Below are positions 50,646 through 60,924 of a DNA stretch of 64,000 bases, piece by piece; position 1 is the first letter of the stretch, and every line of letters starts with the position of its first letter. This DNA is from Bombyx mori (Eukaryota; Arthropoda; Insecta; Lepidoptera; Bombycidae), in assembly GCF_030269925.1 (NCBI RefSeq), contig NC_085130.1, positions 8,506,501 to 8,570,500 of the forward strand, written 5' to 3'. A program made the position numbers and the translations under genes. The notes below the pieces were generated by a model, which saw only the letters and a list, made by a program, of their open reading frames with translations, ran no database searches and was not told where the DNA came from.

Positions 50646-51067
50646 GCATGGATCTAAAGGATTATTCGAGATGATACCTTCAACTCCTTTTTACCATCGC
50701 ACCGTCAATACAGAATTCATCTACACAACCTAGAACCACCGCTTTCATCCACAGTGCGTTTCCAAAGACATTTTCTGCCCTCTACCATGCGGCTTTGGAA
50801 TGAACTCCCCTCCACTGTGTTTCCACCGGTCATAGTTCTCGTCGAACCCATCGCTTGCGACGAAGGGCTCGACGAGTAAATTAACCCACAGACACAGCCC
50901 CACTAAGTTTTTGCCGGATCTTCTCAATGGGTCGCGTTTTCGATCCGGTGGTAGATTCTGCGAAGCACTGCACTAGCTAGGGTTTGAGCCCCGTGAGCTC
51001 AACTACTCGCCCGGTGACGCTAATATGGTCTCTTTAGACTAACTACCAGCTTATGTAGAAAAAAAAA
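50646..51067 (+). mobile_element. Chimeric LINE: family B RT end joined to family C 3' end
   Basis: 50646-50823 matches the RT C-terminal part of the element at 11980 (gattattcgagatgatac, ttctgccctctaccatgcgg). From about 50824 it switches to family C (gacgaagggctcgacgagta, agctcaactactcgccc). The switch occurs within gtgtttccaccggtc. Confidence 0.65.
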
Positions 51068-51375
51068 CCGTATTTCCGAGCGGTATGTGTCCTTTTATTT
51101 GAAAACAGCAAATCATATCGAGCGGTGAAAGACTATTTGGCTTAACTGACATTTTTGCAACTTTACAGGAGAGCCATTTAGAATTTAAAATATGGAAAAT
51201 ATCATTTTCTTTAGCTATTTAAATGGAGTAAACTTAATTGAAGTTCAATTAAAAGCATCGAACTGTTGATGCTGATACCAAATAAAACGCGCCTTTAATT
51301 ACAAAAATTAATCTCACTTATAACAAATAGTCTTTCACCCCTCGATATATTTTTTAAAGTTTTTAAAGTTTCAAA

Positions 51376-51802
51376 GTCGTCGTGGCCTAAAGGATAAGAC
51401 GTCCGGTGCATTCGTGTTGATGTACCGGTGTTCGAATCCCGCAGGCGGGTACCAATTTTTCTAATGAAATACGTACTTACCAAATGTTCACGATTGACTT
51501 CCACGGTGAAGAAATAACATCGTGTAATAAAAATCAAACCCGCAAAATTATAATTTGCGTCATCACTGGTGGTAGGACCTCTTGTGAGTCCGCACGGGTA
51601 AGTACCACCACCCTGCCTATTTCTGCCGTGAAGCAATAATGCGTTTCGGTTTGAAGGGTGGGGCAGCCGTTGTAACTATACTGAGACCTTTTCACTTATC
51701 TTAAGGCGGGTGGCGCATTTACGTTTAGAGGTTTATGGGCTCAAGTAACCACTTAACATCAGGTGGGCTGTGAGCTCGTCCACCCGTCTAATCAATAAAA
51801 AA
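51376..51802 (+). mobile_element. Bm1 SINE, full length (427 bp)
   Basis: The head gtcgtcgtggcctaaaggat and ggtgttcgaatcccgcaggc is present, as are the middle block, tail block and A-rich end. Good B box; a small deletion in the head stem. Confidence 0.85.
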
Positions 51803-52157
51803 GTAATAATAATAATAAAAAGAAAATTAACTGAACATTGATTTATTAATGACATTTCGTTGTAAAACTAAAATAATTAAACATTGAACTCTGTTTTCTG
51901 GACGAGAGCATTTTGAAGCGAAACAAAAACAATTTTCAATATTCACAGAGCCCATAAAAGTGAACGTATTTTTTACGTACACGAAAAAACAACATTTCCC
52001 GAAATTGTTACAAAATCAGAATTAAAAGGAAAACAAAATAATGAATATTTTTCATTTCCTACCGTATTTACGGATTCAGTTCGCGGCTTGAATTACTCTA
52101 AGCGATAACAGATCGATCGGAGTTCGTTCGTGTTTGAAGTTTTAAGCTCAGAGATTT
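51803..52157. other. AT-rich intergenic DNA
   Basis: No feature supported. Confidence 0.4.
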
Positions 52158-52270
52158 GTTTTTTATTGCCCTTGTAGGCAGACGAGCATACGGCCAACCT
52201 GATGGTGAGTGGTTACCGTCGCCCATGGACTACAGCAATGCCAGGGGCAGAGCCAAGCCGCTGCCTACCG
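52158..52270 (-). mobile_element. LINE 3' tail, family B
   Basis: tattgcccttgtaggcagac to gccaagccgctgcctaccg. Confidence 0.7.
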
Positions 52271-53212
52271 TTTTTCCACGCGCCATTCAAATCTGGAACT
52301 CGGGTCCACTCTGTTTTCTGGGCAGCAAGAAATGTCCATGTCTAAACGACCCCTAAGCACTAGGCAGCGGCTCAGCTATGCCCTCAATTTGTTGTAGTCC
52401 ATGAACATCAGTTTGACCATATGCTGCTAAACGTCCAGTCCAAAAAAAATTGCACGTCGGAGATTTCCAACGCGAATCACACTAATAGACATAGAATATT
52501 TAAAGCAAACAGTTAGGCCACATTGATACGGTTAGTCCATGAGTTCCAGATGACTTTTCTGTTCACACCTACCACCTACCACCAGATTAGGCTAATCTGT
52601 ACTGTGGATATATGGGCGCAAAATACACTATTGACAATAATTAACATTATATCTAGTATCATTTATTTTATGTTATTATTTATTTATGTTATTATTTATA
52701 AGATGAAACTGTTATTCGAATGGGAATCGAACCCACGACCCTCGCACCAATCAGGGACATTGCTGAACCACCGCATCAGTGACTTAAAATACCTAGGCTG
52801 CCCAGCAATCAAACCACTTCTATCTTTCCAACAGCCGTATCTAATGTATATCTTTTCTTAAGCAACAACCTTTTCCCTCACACTAACAATCCATCACTAT
52901 CTATCTATATAATGTTATTATCTCAACGCTGCAATATCACTGAGTTTGGTCTCCGTCCAATAAACGTACGCGATTCCATGATTTTTCATACGACCCTCGT
53001 TTGATGAAATAAAGTACCGTCAGCAGATTAATAGCTGTATAAAAATATTCCTAATTTTTATTAATTAGTATTGTATCGCTTGGTTGTATGATGAGATGAC
53101 TTGAAGCACGAGGTATAAAACGCCGTAACGCTAGCCTTGCGAACTGATTAATTAATATTAATTCATGAATAACATTAATAATAATATCTGGGAACAAATC
53201 ACGTACGGTCAT
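52271..53212. other. Intergenic DNA with a tRNA-like scrap
   Basis: gggaatcgaacccacgaccc (about 52721-52740) is a B-box-like sequence on the minus strand with no foldable tRNA around it. It is probably SINE-derived, as is a similar piece at about 53608 (ggaatcgaatccacgacc). Confidence 0.35.
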
Positions 53213-53354
53213 CCGTGTAACTATACTTGAGACCTTAGAACTTATATCTCAAGGTGGGTGGCGCATTTACGTTGTGGATGTCTATGGGCTCCAGTAACCA
53301 CTTAACACCAGGTGGGCTGTCAGCTCGTCCAACCATCTAAGCAATATAAAAAAA
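53213..53354 (+). mobile_element. Bm1 SINE, 3' part
   Basis: ccgtgtaactatacttgaga to ctaagcaatataaaaaaa. Confidence 0.75.
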
Positions 53355-53682
53355 CCTATATAAGTATGTATATCAGTCTATGGTATCCACAGTACAGATT
53401 GGTCTAATGCGGTGGTAAATGACCGTGAGACCGTGTCAATGTGACCTGTCTGTTTGCTTTAGAATTTAGTTCCAAATTAGGATTCCCTGTATTATGGGTA
53501 CCACAGACTGACGAACGTACTTATATACATTTTAATATATACATGTATAGATAATGAATTCCCAGATAAATGGCAAACAATTTATTTCATTACAGAATGT
53601 TTAGCCCAATGGCGGAATCGAATCCACGACCTTCGACTGAACAGTCAAGGCGCTAAATAATGCCATGGGTGTATGTGTGTGT

Positions 53683-54056
53683 TTTATTTTATTGCCTTTA
53701 TAGGCAGACGAGCATACGGCCCACCTGATGGTAAGTGGTTACCGTCGCTCATTAACATCAGTAACGCTTGAAGCATAGCCAAGTCGCTGCCTACCATTTA
53801 GTTCTTTCCGCAAGCTTTGTTTGAAAAAGGATGTCATAGCGTCTGGAGAACATCGTGGAGGGGAGTTGATTCCAAAGCCAGATGGTATGTGGCAAAAAAG
53901 ATCTCTGGAAACGCACTGTGGATAAACGCAGCGGTTCTAGGTAGTATGAATGGACTCTGCTCCGATAGGAGGCTGTACAATGGTAAAAAGGATTTGAAAG
54001 GATCATCTCAAATAATTCCTCAGAGCGCTCACTCGGTGTGACCATTATTTGAGGAA
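53683..54056 (-). mobile_element. LINE fragment: RT C-terminus plus 3' tail, family B
   Basis: The minus strand 53791-54045 reads FYHCTASYRSRVHSYYLEPL, then FQRSFLPHTIWLWNQLPSTM. The tail is on its left (attgcctttataggcagacg). Same family as 11980. Confidence 0.7.
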
Positions 54057-54125
54057 TATATAGAACTAATAGTCCGGGAGGCTGACTCGTACTTAATCGT
54101 TTTTCCTAATAATCTGTAAAATTTA

Positions 54126-54296
54126 TCTATACTAATATTATATTATAGCTGAAGAGTTTGTTTGTTTGAACGCGCTAATCTCAGGAACTACTGGTCCGAT
54201 TTGAAAAATTCTTTCAGTGTCAGATAGCTCATTTATTGAGGAAGACTATCGGCTATTTATAGCATCACGCTAAGACCAATACGAGCGGAGCACTAG
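54126..54296 (+). mobile_element. Nonautonomous Helitron, short
   Basis: tctatactaatattatatta start and gagcggagcactag end. Confidence 0.6.
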
Positions 54297-54366
54297 TAAC
54301 CTCCTTCTTTTGAAGTCGGCTAAAAAGCATGATTTTGGTACCTTAAACAGTTCCTTAACATTCTAT

Positions 54367-54470
54367 TATTCAAAAATATACTTACCTCTATGTAAATGAA
54401 GTTGCGGGTAAAATTTTGCTTTATACCAAAGTAACTATTCCACGCGGACGAAGTCGCGGGCAAAAGCTAG
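54367..54470 (+). mobile_element. Helitron 3' end
   Basis: ccacgcggacgaagtcgcgg, then gcaaaagctag: a hairpin (cgcg/cgcg) before CTAG. The 5' start is not defined. Confidence 0.55.
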
Positions 54471-54630
54471 TTTTTTTATTTTTTTTATTGCCAGTGAAGG
54501 CAGACGAGCATACGGCCCATCTGATGGTAAGTGGTTACCGTCGCCCATGGCCTTCACCAATGCCAGGGGCAGAGCCAAGCCGCTGCCTACCTACCGCTTA
54601 ATACTCTCCACAAGCCTCGTTTGAAGCAGG
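54471..54630 (-). mobile_element. LINE 3' tail, family B
   Basis: ttttattgccagtgaaggca through caagcctcgtttgaagcag. It starts exactly after the Helitron CTAG. Confidence 0.7.
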
Positions 54631-55610
54631 ACTTAATAATTTTGTTCGACTTTTTTGCAATCCATACGTTAAGTAGAGTTTAGATTCGTACACAAGTTCT
54701 CTGTGTGAGAAACAATACGTCCGTAGCTGGGGTCAGCGTTTTACAATACCAATATTTGGCATGAATGAATCTATGCCCGAAGGCCTCGATTATTGGGACG
54801 ATATTATTAGATTCTCCTGACCTTCTAAATGAAAGGTATCTTGGGGGATTTTTAGGTAAAATTTCCGCTGATTCCCTGATTTTCGATTCAATAAAGTAAG
54901 GTGAGTTTTCGAGATGATTTTTTTTTGGTAGCGTTTTTAGACTTACACGTCGGTTCTACCATATGTCGTATTGGAACTTCGACCTCTTGTCGTAGGATGG
55001 GTCCCGCAATCGCTTTGTGAAGTCCAAGGGCTCTGTTAATCATATAGCACCAGGTGTCTGTCAGTGACCTCGTTCATCAATGTAGCCTAAAAAAAAAAAA
55101 AAATATTAATCCTTGCGATATTTATTTTAGTTATTATAACTTTAGAGACTACCCATAGATCTATGGTTTTTATTTAAAAAAAAAACAAATTTATGCATGA
55201 ATTGGTTTTAATGTATATAATGACATGGAATACTCTAGAATGAATAAGCAATAAAATACTTAATTGCGTTTTCTGTAATTTAATAAGAAAACAACCTTTA
55301 AATCCTTTATTCTCTTTTTGAATTAATATTTTAAGCAGTATTACATATAGTAATACAATACAAATCTCAACGACACTCTTTGCTGAATGACGGATAGATA
55401 AGTGATTCTGTCTAAGATTTTTTGAACTAAAGAATTTTATAGGTTTTAAGTACTAAAGGTCTTTCTATATACGAGCATATGTATAAGTATGTGAAATATA
55501 ATTGGCTATTGATCTTATTAGTCGTGTTTCACGTCAAAACTATTTCTACAAGATATTGATCCGATTTTATGCCTCTCCTATCGGTCACGGCTCTTCATAA
55601 GTCCATTGCA
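54631..55610. other. Intergenic DNA, nothing recognised
   Basis: AT-rich; no gene or named repeat supported. Confidence 0.4.
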
Positions 55611-55880
55611 ATCATCATTATCCTGCTCTTCTCCCAGTTACCTGGGGTCGGTGCAACATGTTTTCTCCTTCCATACTCCTCTATCATATACCATTTCTTC
55701 GCTCACTCCCCTCTTACCCATATCGTCTTTCATGCAATCCATCCATTTTTTCTTAGGTCTACCTCTTCCTCTATATCCTTTCACATTCATAGTTAACATT
55801 TTCTTACCAGCCTCATTTTCATCTCGTCTCATCACATGTCCATACCATCCCAAACGCGCACTTCTCAGCTTCCATAGGTA
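55611..55880 (-). mobile_element. RTE-type LINE RT C-terminal fragment
   Basis: The minus strand reads GWYGHVMRRDENEAGKKMLT, then GRGRPKKKWMDCMKDDMGKR, the conserved C-terminus. It is the best copy of three in the window. Confidence 0.75.
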
Positions 55881-56269
55881 AGTCCATTATAATAAGTCCA
55901 TTGCAATATTTATCGAATTTATTTTGAGTTGAGTCGGGAATCGCTCGCGTATAAATTACACGCTCCGGTAATATTCAGTCGACATCGGGAACACGGATCA
56001 GCTTTTAAGGTGTTTCGCCCTCACGTAGCGAGTACCTGATCGATGGAAAGTTTTCGGAGAGCATTCGAAGGGACTTCTGCGAAGGACGGGCGTAATATGA
56101 GGACAGGAGTCAAAGAATAAACGTTAGAGATCCATTATTGCGAACATCAAACTCCAAATCCTTTAGCAAGTGTCATTCTTATTAAAAACTAATGTAGCAT
56201 TATGTCGAACGGTTTCCACGATGAAGGGAATCGTGTAATCAAAACTGCTCTTAGAAATAGACTCGGCAC
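55881..56269. other. Intergenic DNA, unassigned
   Basis: Moderately GC-rich piece about 55925-56100. No feature supported. Confidence 0.35.
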
Positions 56270-56675
56270 TTTTTATTGCTTAGATGGGTGGACCAGCTCG
56301 CCTATAGACATCAACAACGTAAATGCGCCACACACCTTAAGATATAAGTTCTAAGGTCTCAGTATAGTTACAACGGCTACCCCACCCTTCAAACCGAAGC
56401 ACATTACTGCTTCACGGCAGAAATATTCGGGGTGGTGGTACCTACCCGTGCGGACTCACAAGAGATCCTACCACCGGTAATTACGCAAATTATTATTTTA
56501 CGGGTTTGATTTTTATTACACGATGTTATTCCTTCACCGTGGAAGTCAATCGTGAACATCTGTTAAGTACGTATTTTATTAGAAAAATTGGTACCCGCCT
56601 GCGGGATTCGAACGCCGTTGCATCGCTATATACGAATGCACCGGACGTCTTATCCTTTAAGCCACGACGACTTCA
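56270..56675 (-). mobile_element. Bm1 SINE, nearly full length
   Basis: ctttttattgcttagatggg, a shortened tail, the middle block, then gcgggattcgaacgccg and cgtcttatcctttaagcc (head, minus). Confidence 0.85.
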
Positions 56676-57106
56676 AGTCGGCATAAGATCTGATGAGTAT
56701 AGTGGATGACACAAAACTTCCGTAGATTTTGTATCTTAGAGACTGGTTTTTGTGCCATATGAAGTCAGGTGTTGTCATATTCGCAGGGGGGCCAAGGCCA
56801 AGACTGACCCGAAATTCGCGAGCTTCTCCATCATTATGTCCCGTTTCTCACATTATACATCCGCCAATACCAGTGCCATTTAGTAAGAAGCTGTGATCAA
56901 TTATACCGGCCCTAGAACCACCAGAACATCAAACAGTGACCATGCCTCTTTAGGAGTAAGTTTTAGGCGTAGGTGCTACACCATAGTGCAATCAACATGA
57001 CGACCACTTGAGGTTAGCCAAGGAATCCATTTTTCATCATAAGTACCAATGTGGTTCAAAATCCCTTCGATCGGTTCTGCCATAGCTCAATTTGTGCGGT
57101 ACGACT
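56676..57106. other. Intergenic DNA, nothing recognised
   Basis: No feature supported. Confidence 0.4.
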
Positions 57107-57496
57107 CACTTTCCCCGAATCCTGATCACGCAATAGCCAATCACCGTCGACGCCCTAGACACGTCCTTACAGATCCATCAGATCCAAAAACCCTTGCTTA
57201 GATGACTTAAGCTTTAACACTAGGAGTAGGGACTCCGGTAACCGTACTCGCAACCTAACCTAAGCATCAACCCGTTGAGTTTCTCGCCGGATCTTCTCAG
57301 CGGCTCGCGATTCTGATCCAGTAGTAGATTCATTCGCGAAGCAGCTGCCCTTGAGTTGTTAGGTCTCCTTTGGAGGTGCTCGGGCAGCTGTTAGCAAATC
57401 TCACCCCTCCTGGCTGAGCCTTTGTTGGCCCACCTGTCCTGATGAAACTGGAAAGGACTCCGGCCCAAGAGTAAGGAATCATTCATAAAAAAAAAA
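57107..57496 (+). mobile_element. Jockey-type LINE, 5'-truncated 3' end
   Basis: Starts within the last codons of ORF2 (ccccgaatcctgatcacgca) and includes gagtttctcgccggatcttc, ttgttaggtctcctttggag and a poly-A. Clearly diverged from the full-length copies, so an older insertion. Confidence 0.8.
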
Positions 57497-57535
57497 GACT
57501 CACTTACCAAGTTTCTTTACGTTGCTAATTTGATA

Positions 57536-57817
57536 CTATACCAATATTGTTTTGATGCTGACGTTAAAAGCTGCTGGTAACTCAGCGCTAGATTGTGTAT
57601 CGTCAGCTTTCACTATTGCTTTTATTTCGTGATTGTTGACGTTAGTTTTCGGTCGACCACGCAGTTCATTTAATAGCTCAAAAAGTTCACGTTGGAAGCT
57701 TTCAAAGCAATAACGAGTCATGCGTTGGCTTGTAGTGTTCAGTCCACACACGTCATTAATGTTGCGAACTGTTTGTGCGGCATTGCTACCGCGACGTAAA
57801 TCGAATTCCATAATCAC
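57536..57817 (-). pseudogene. Mariner-type transposase N-terminal relic
   Basis: 93 codons reading EFDLRRGSNAAQTVRNINDV, ELRGRPKTNVNNHEIKAIVK and SSAELPAAFNVSIKTIL. This is the paired helix-turn-helix DNA-binding part of mariner transposases. The DDD/DDE catalytic part is absent and no terminal repeats were found. Confidence 0.75.
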
Positions 57818-58128
57818 TGGTTTTTTTTTTGTACATATTATATGTTTTGTCGTTGAAAAAGATACGAATGTAGTCGAAACAAAATAGTTATTAATAAAGA
57901 AATGACAGAATACAAAAATATAATTAGATACTTTTAAAATAATTTTCTTTTCAATTTAGAATGTATTGCCAGTCCTACATAAATTAAGTTTCAAATGGCC
58001 AGTACTGTAAAACCGAAACTTCATAGTTTAAGAAATATTATCGTATATACTATTTATATGTCGTTTGTGAGATTCCAGTTCTATGTCAAATTTATTAGCT
58101 AGCTACTGTTCGCTAGAAACTGAAACCC
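57818..58128. other. AT-rich intergenic DNA
   Basis: No feature supported. Confidence 0.4.
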
Positions 58129-58378
58129 ACTGGCGGTAGGACCTCTTGGGAGTCCGCACGGGTAGGTACCACCACCCCGCCTATTTCCGCCGGCCGTGAA
58201 GCAGTAATGCGTTTCGGTTCGAAGGGCGGGGTAGCCGTTGTAACTATACTGAGATCTTACAACTTAAATCTCGAGGTGGGTGGCGCATTTAGGTTGTAGA
58301 TGTCTATGGGCTCCAGTAACCACTTAACACCAGGTGGGCTGTGAGCTCGTCCGTCCATCTAAGAAAAAGAAAAAAAAA
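58129..58378 (+). mobile_element. Bm1 SINE, head missing
   Basis: actggcggtaggacctcttg to ccatctaagaaaaagaaaa. Confidence 0.8.
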
Positions 58379-58448
58379 CATATTGCTTCTTGACAAAACA
58401 CGCTAGATTATTTGTAGATACCTCTTGTACAAGCGTACAAGCTGGGGG

Positions 58449-58476
58449 GGCTGCGTACAAGCTTGCTTGTATGCAG
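58449..58476. repeat. Short hairpin, 13 bp stem
   Basis: gctgcgtacaagc and gcttgtatgcagc, separated by two bases, pair with one G-T. Flanked by a G6 run and further tacaagc words. Confidence 0.7.
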
Positions 58477-58581
58477 CCCAAGCAAGCACGCCTAAGCACA
58501 AAACTGTACATAAATAAACCGTTTATATAATATTTTCATCGGTTTTCGCGATATCTATATTGAAAGATCGGTATATTTTAA

Positions 58582-58704
58582 TACGATTATATTAGCTTCA
58601 TTGGGTTTGTGTGTATGTAACTGAATATTTGACCGTGATTTTGTCATCATTCAAAACGACAGCTTTCTCGAAATTTGGGTTACTTATTAAGGACCGATGA
58701 CATA
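58582..58704 (+). mobile_element. Fragment of the acgcttttat element
   Basis: acgattatattagcttcatt through cttattaaggaccgatgaca, alignable to 21251-21372, diverged. Confidence 0.5.
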
Positions 58705-58850
58705 TCCTTCTTCAAACGAGGCTTATGGAGAATACTTAATGGTAGGCAGCGGCTTGGCTCTGCCCCTGGCATTGCTGAAGTCCATGGGCGATAGTAACCA
58801 CTCACCATCAGGTGGGCCGTAGGCTCGTCTGCCAACACGGGCAAAAAAAA
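58705..58850 (+). mobile_element. LINE 3' tail, family B
   Basis: ccttcttcaaacgaggctta, ggtaggcagcggcttggctc and cacgggcaaaaaaaa. It joins directly to the preceding element fragment. Confidence 0.7.
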
Positions 58851-58993
58851 TATATTCATATTTTACAGCAGTTAGACCCGTTTTTTCATTCCGATAGAGG
58901 CACCCGTCACGTGCGGACGTGCTCATCGTCCACTCGATCGCCCGGTCTTTGTTCGCCCGGCTTTTGTTAGCCCGGCCATTGTTCGCGCGGCCT

Positions 58994-59144
58994 GTGTTTG
59001 TGGTACATCTGCCGACTAAGTGCTCTTTCTGGAAGTTTTTATTTGTTTTGTTTCCTTTTGTTGTTTCTGTGTTCGTGGTACATCTGCCGACAAAGTGGTT
59101 TCCTGCAAGTATTTATTTGTTTTGTTTCTTTTCGTAATTTCTGT
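58994..59144 (+). repeat. 75 bp tandem duplication in the Jockey 5'UTR
   Basis: tggtacatctgccgac occurs at 59001 and 59076, each followed by an aagtg word and gtatttatttg-like sequence. Upstream, ttcgcccgg-type words repeat four times at about 14 bp spacing. Both arrangements are also in the minus copy. Confidence 0.75.
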
Positions 59145-59292
59145 TTTGTTGTGCTTTTTCTTTGTCCTGTAGTAATCGCGCCGCATTGCCACCTGTGTTT
59201 AATAGAACCGCTCAGGTCCGAGAAGTTGGGGCCTCGCCGCAAGGCGAGTGTTTTCAAGACCCGGGGCCGCCCCACCTGGGTACTCAGCGATC

Positions 59293-60921
59293 ATGGACGC
59301 TGTATTCGCGGAATTCCTCCGACTTCGCCACCCACAGCTCGCCTCGGAGTTTTTGGCCTTCAAGGCCAATCACACTGCGAGCCCTCTCGAGGACTCCGCC
59401 GCGCTCGCTGCTCCTGCGTCGCCTGTACCTGCGTGCAGAGCTTCTGCATTGAGCACCGCAGCCTCTGTCGTGCCTGCCGCTCCCGTGTCGCCTATACTGG
59501 CGAGAAAAGCTGCTGCGTCGTCCGCCGTGACCATCGTTTCAGCTGAGCGATCATCCGCGGCCTCCGTCGCACCCTCTAAAACACCTACACTTGCTCGTAG
59601 GTCGCCTGCACCCGCCTCCTCGTGCTCCGACTCTGACTCGGACATGGAGGTCGACCTCGCCCCCGCCTCATCGACGGATGGATTCACCCTGGTACAGAAG
59701 GGTAAGAAGCGTGCCGCGGAGTCTCGAGCTCCCGCGGCCGCTAAAATTAGCAAAGCCGTGAACGCGTCGCGCCCCCGCCCTCAGACTCCCGTTGCGCCCC
59801 CAGCCCGTGCCACTCCGTCGCCGCGTCCGGTGGCACAAAATAAAACCCAGACCCCTCCCCCGGTTATCCTTCAGGAGAAGGCAGCTTGGGATCGAGTTTG
59901 CCTGGCCCTTAAGGCCAAAAATATAAATTTCACGAATGCCCGTAACCTCGCGAACGGCATTCAAATTAAGGTTCAAACACCCGACGACCATAGGGCCCTC
60001 TCTTCTTACCTCCGTAAGGAGCGTATAAGTTTCCATACGTATACGCTCCAGGAGGAGCGCGAACTCCGCGTTGTAATACGCGGAATCCCTAAAGAGTTAG
60101 ATGTAGAGCTCGTAAAAGCCGACCTGTTAGAACAAGGCCTACCAGTGAATTCTGTGCACCGTATGCACACCGGTCGCGGTAGGGAGCCATATAATATGGT
60201 TCTAGTCGCTCTCCAGCCTACCCCCGAGGGTAAGAAAATCTTTAACACACAGACCGTCTGTAGGCTCTCTGGTATCGCTGTCGAAGCCCCCCATAAAAAA
60301 GGCACTCCTAGCCAGTGCCATAACTGTCAATTGTACGGGCACTCTTCCCGTAACTGTCACGCGCGCCCCCGATGTGTTAAGTGTTTGGGCGATCACGCCA
60401 CGGCCCTCTGCGCTCGCGACCAAAAAACCGCGACGGAACCGCCTAGCTGCGTCCTGTGTCGAACACAGGGTCACCCCGCGAATTACCGTGGTTGCCCCCG
60501 AGCCCCTAAAATAAATCGCCGCGTCGCCCGCCAAAACCGCCTCCGAGCTTCCGGCCCAGACATCAAAGCCTCGGCACCCTCTGCGTCGCAGGCTAAGCCA
60601 GCGTTCGTTCCGGCGGCGGTGCCCAGTGTCTCGGCCTGGGCAAAACCGCTGCCGTACACGAACACGGCTACAACTCCCTCCTCCGCGATTCGTCCCGCCC
60701 CCGCGACTCGTCCCTCTCCCGCGACTTGCCCTCCGACCGCGTCCGACAATCTCGCTTTAGCGATCGACTTCTTTCAGTCGATCAACTTTGAGCGCGTTAA
60801 CGCTTTGGGCGACGCCATTCGCGCTGCCTCCACTGCACAACACTTTATCGCCGTTGTGCAGGAATACGCCGACGTATACGCGTCATTAAATACGTACGTC
60901 CTCCCCTCACTCCGCCGGTAA
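59293..60921 (+). CDS. Jockey ORF1: nucleic-acid-binding Gag-like protein, 542 aa
   Basis: Binds element RNA and forms the retrotransposition particle (family knowledge). The start is the first ATG (MDAVFAEFLRLRHPQ); the same frame is open upstream without ATG. The N-terminal half is Ala/Pro/Ser-rich with an acidic SDSDSDMEVDL patch and a basic KGKKRAAESR. A PRE-type domain follows (RELRVVIRGIPKELDVELVK). Three CCHC knuckles come next: CHNCQLYGHSSRNC, CVKCLGDHATALC, CVLCRTQGHPANYRGC. An Ala/Pro-rich linker and a helical C-terminus end it. TAA is 3 nt before the ORF2 ATG, so ORF2 is probably translated by reinitiation. Confidence 0.9.
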   Translation: MDAVFAEFLRLRHPQLASEFLAFKANHTASPLEDSAALAAPASPVPACRASALSTAASVVPAAPVSPILARKAAASSAVTIVSAERSSAASVAPSKTPTLARRSPAPASSCSDSDSDMEVDLAPASSTDGFTLVQKGKKRAAESRAPAAAKISKAVNASRPRPQTPVAPPARATPSPRPVAQNKTQTPPPVILQEKAAWDRVCLALKAKNINFTNARNLANGIQIKVQTPDDHRALSSYLRKERISFHTYTLQEERELRVVIRGIPKELDVELVKADLLEQGLPVNSVHRMHTGRGREPYNMVLVALQPTPEGKKIFNTQTVCRLSGIAVEAPHKKGTPSQCHNCQLYGHSSRNCHARPRCVKCLGDHATALCARDQKTATEPPSCVLCRTQGHPANYRGCPRAPKINRRVARQNRLRASGPDIKASAPSASQAKPAFVPAAVPSVSAWAKPLPYTNTATTPSSAIRPAPATRPSPATCPPTASDNLALAIDFFQSINFERVNALGDAIRAASTAQHFIAVVQEYADVYASLNTYVLPSLRR

Positions 60922-60924
60922 TCA

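Noticed and set aside
52715..52745. tRNA-like sequence gggaatcgaacccacgaccc
   Set aside because: Only a B-box-like arm is visible; no full tRNA could be folded by eye.
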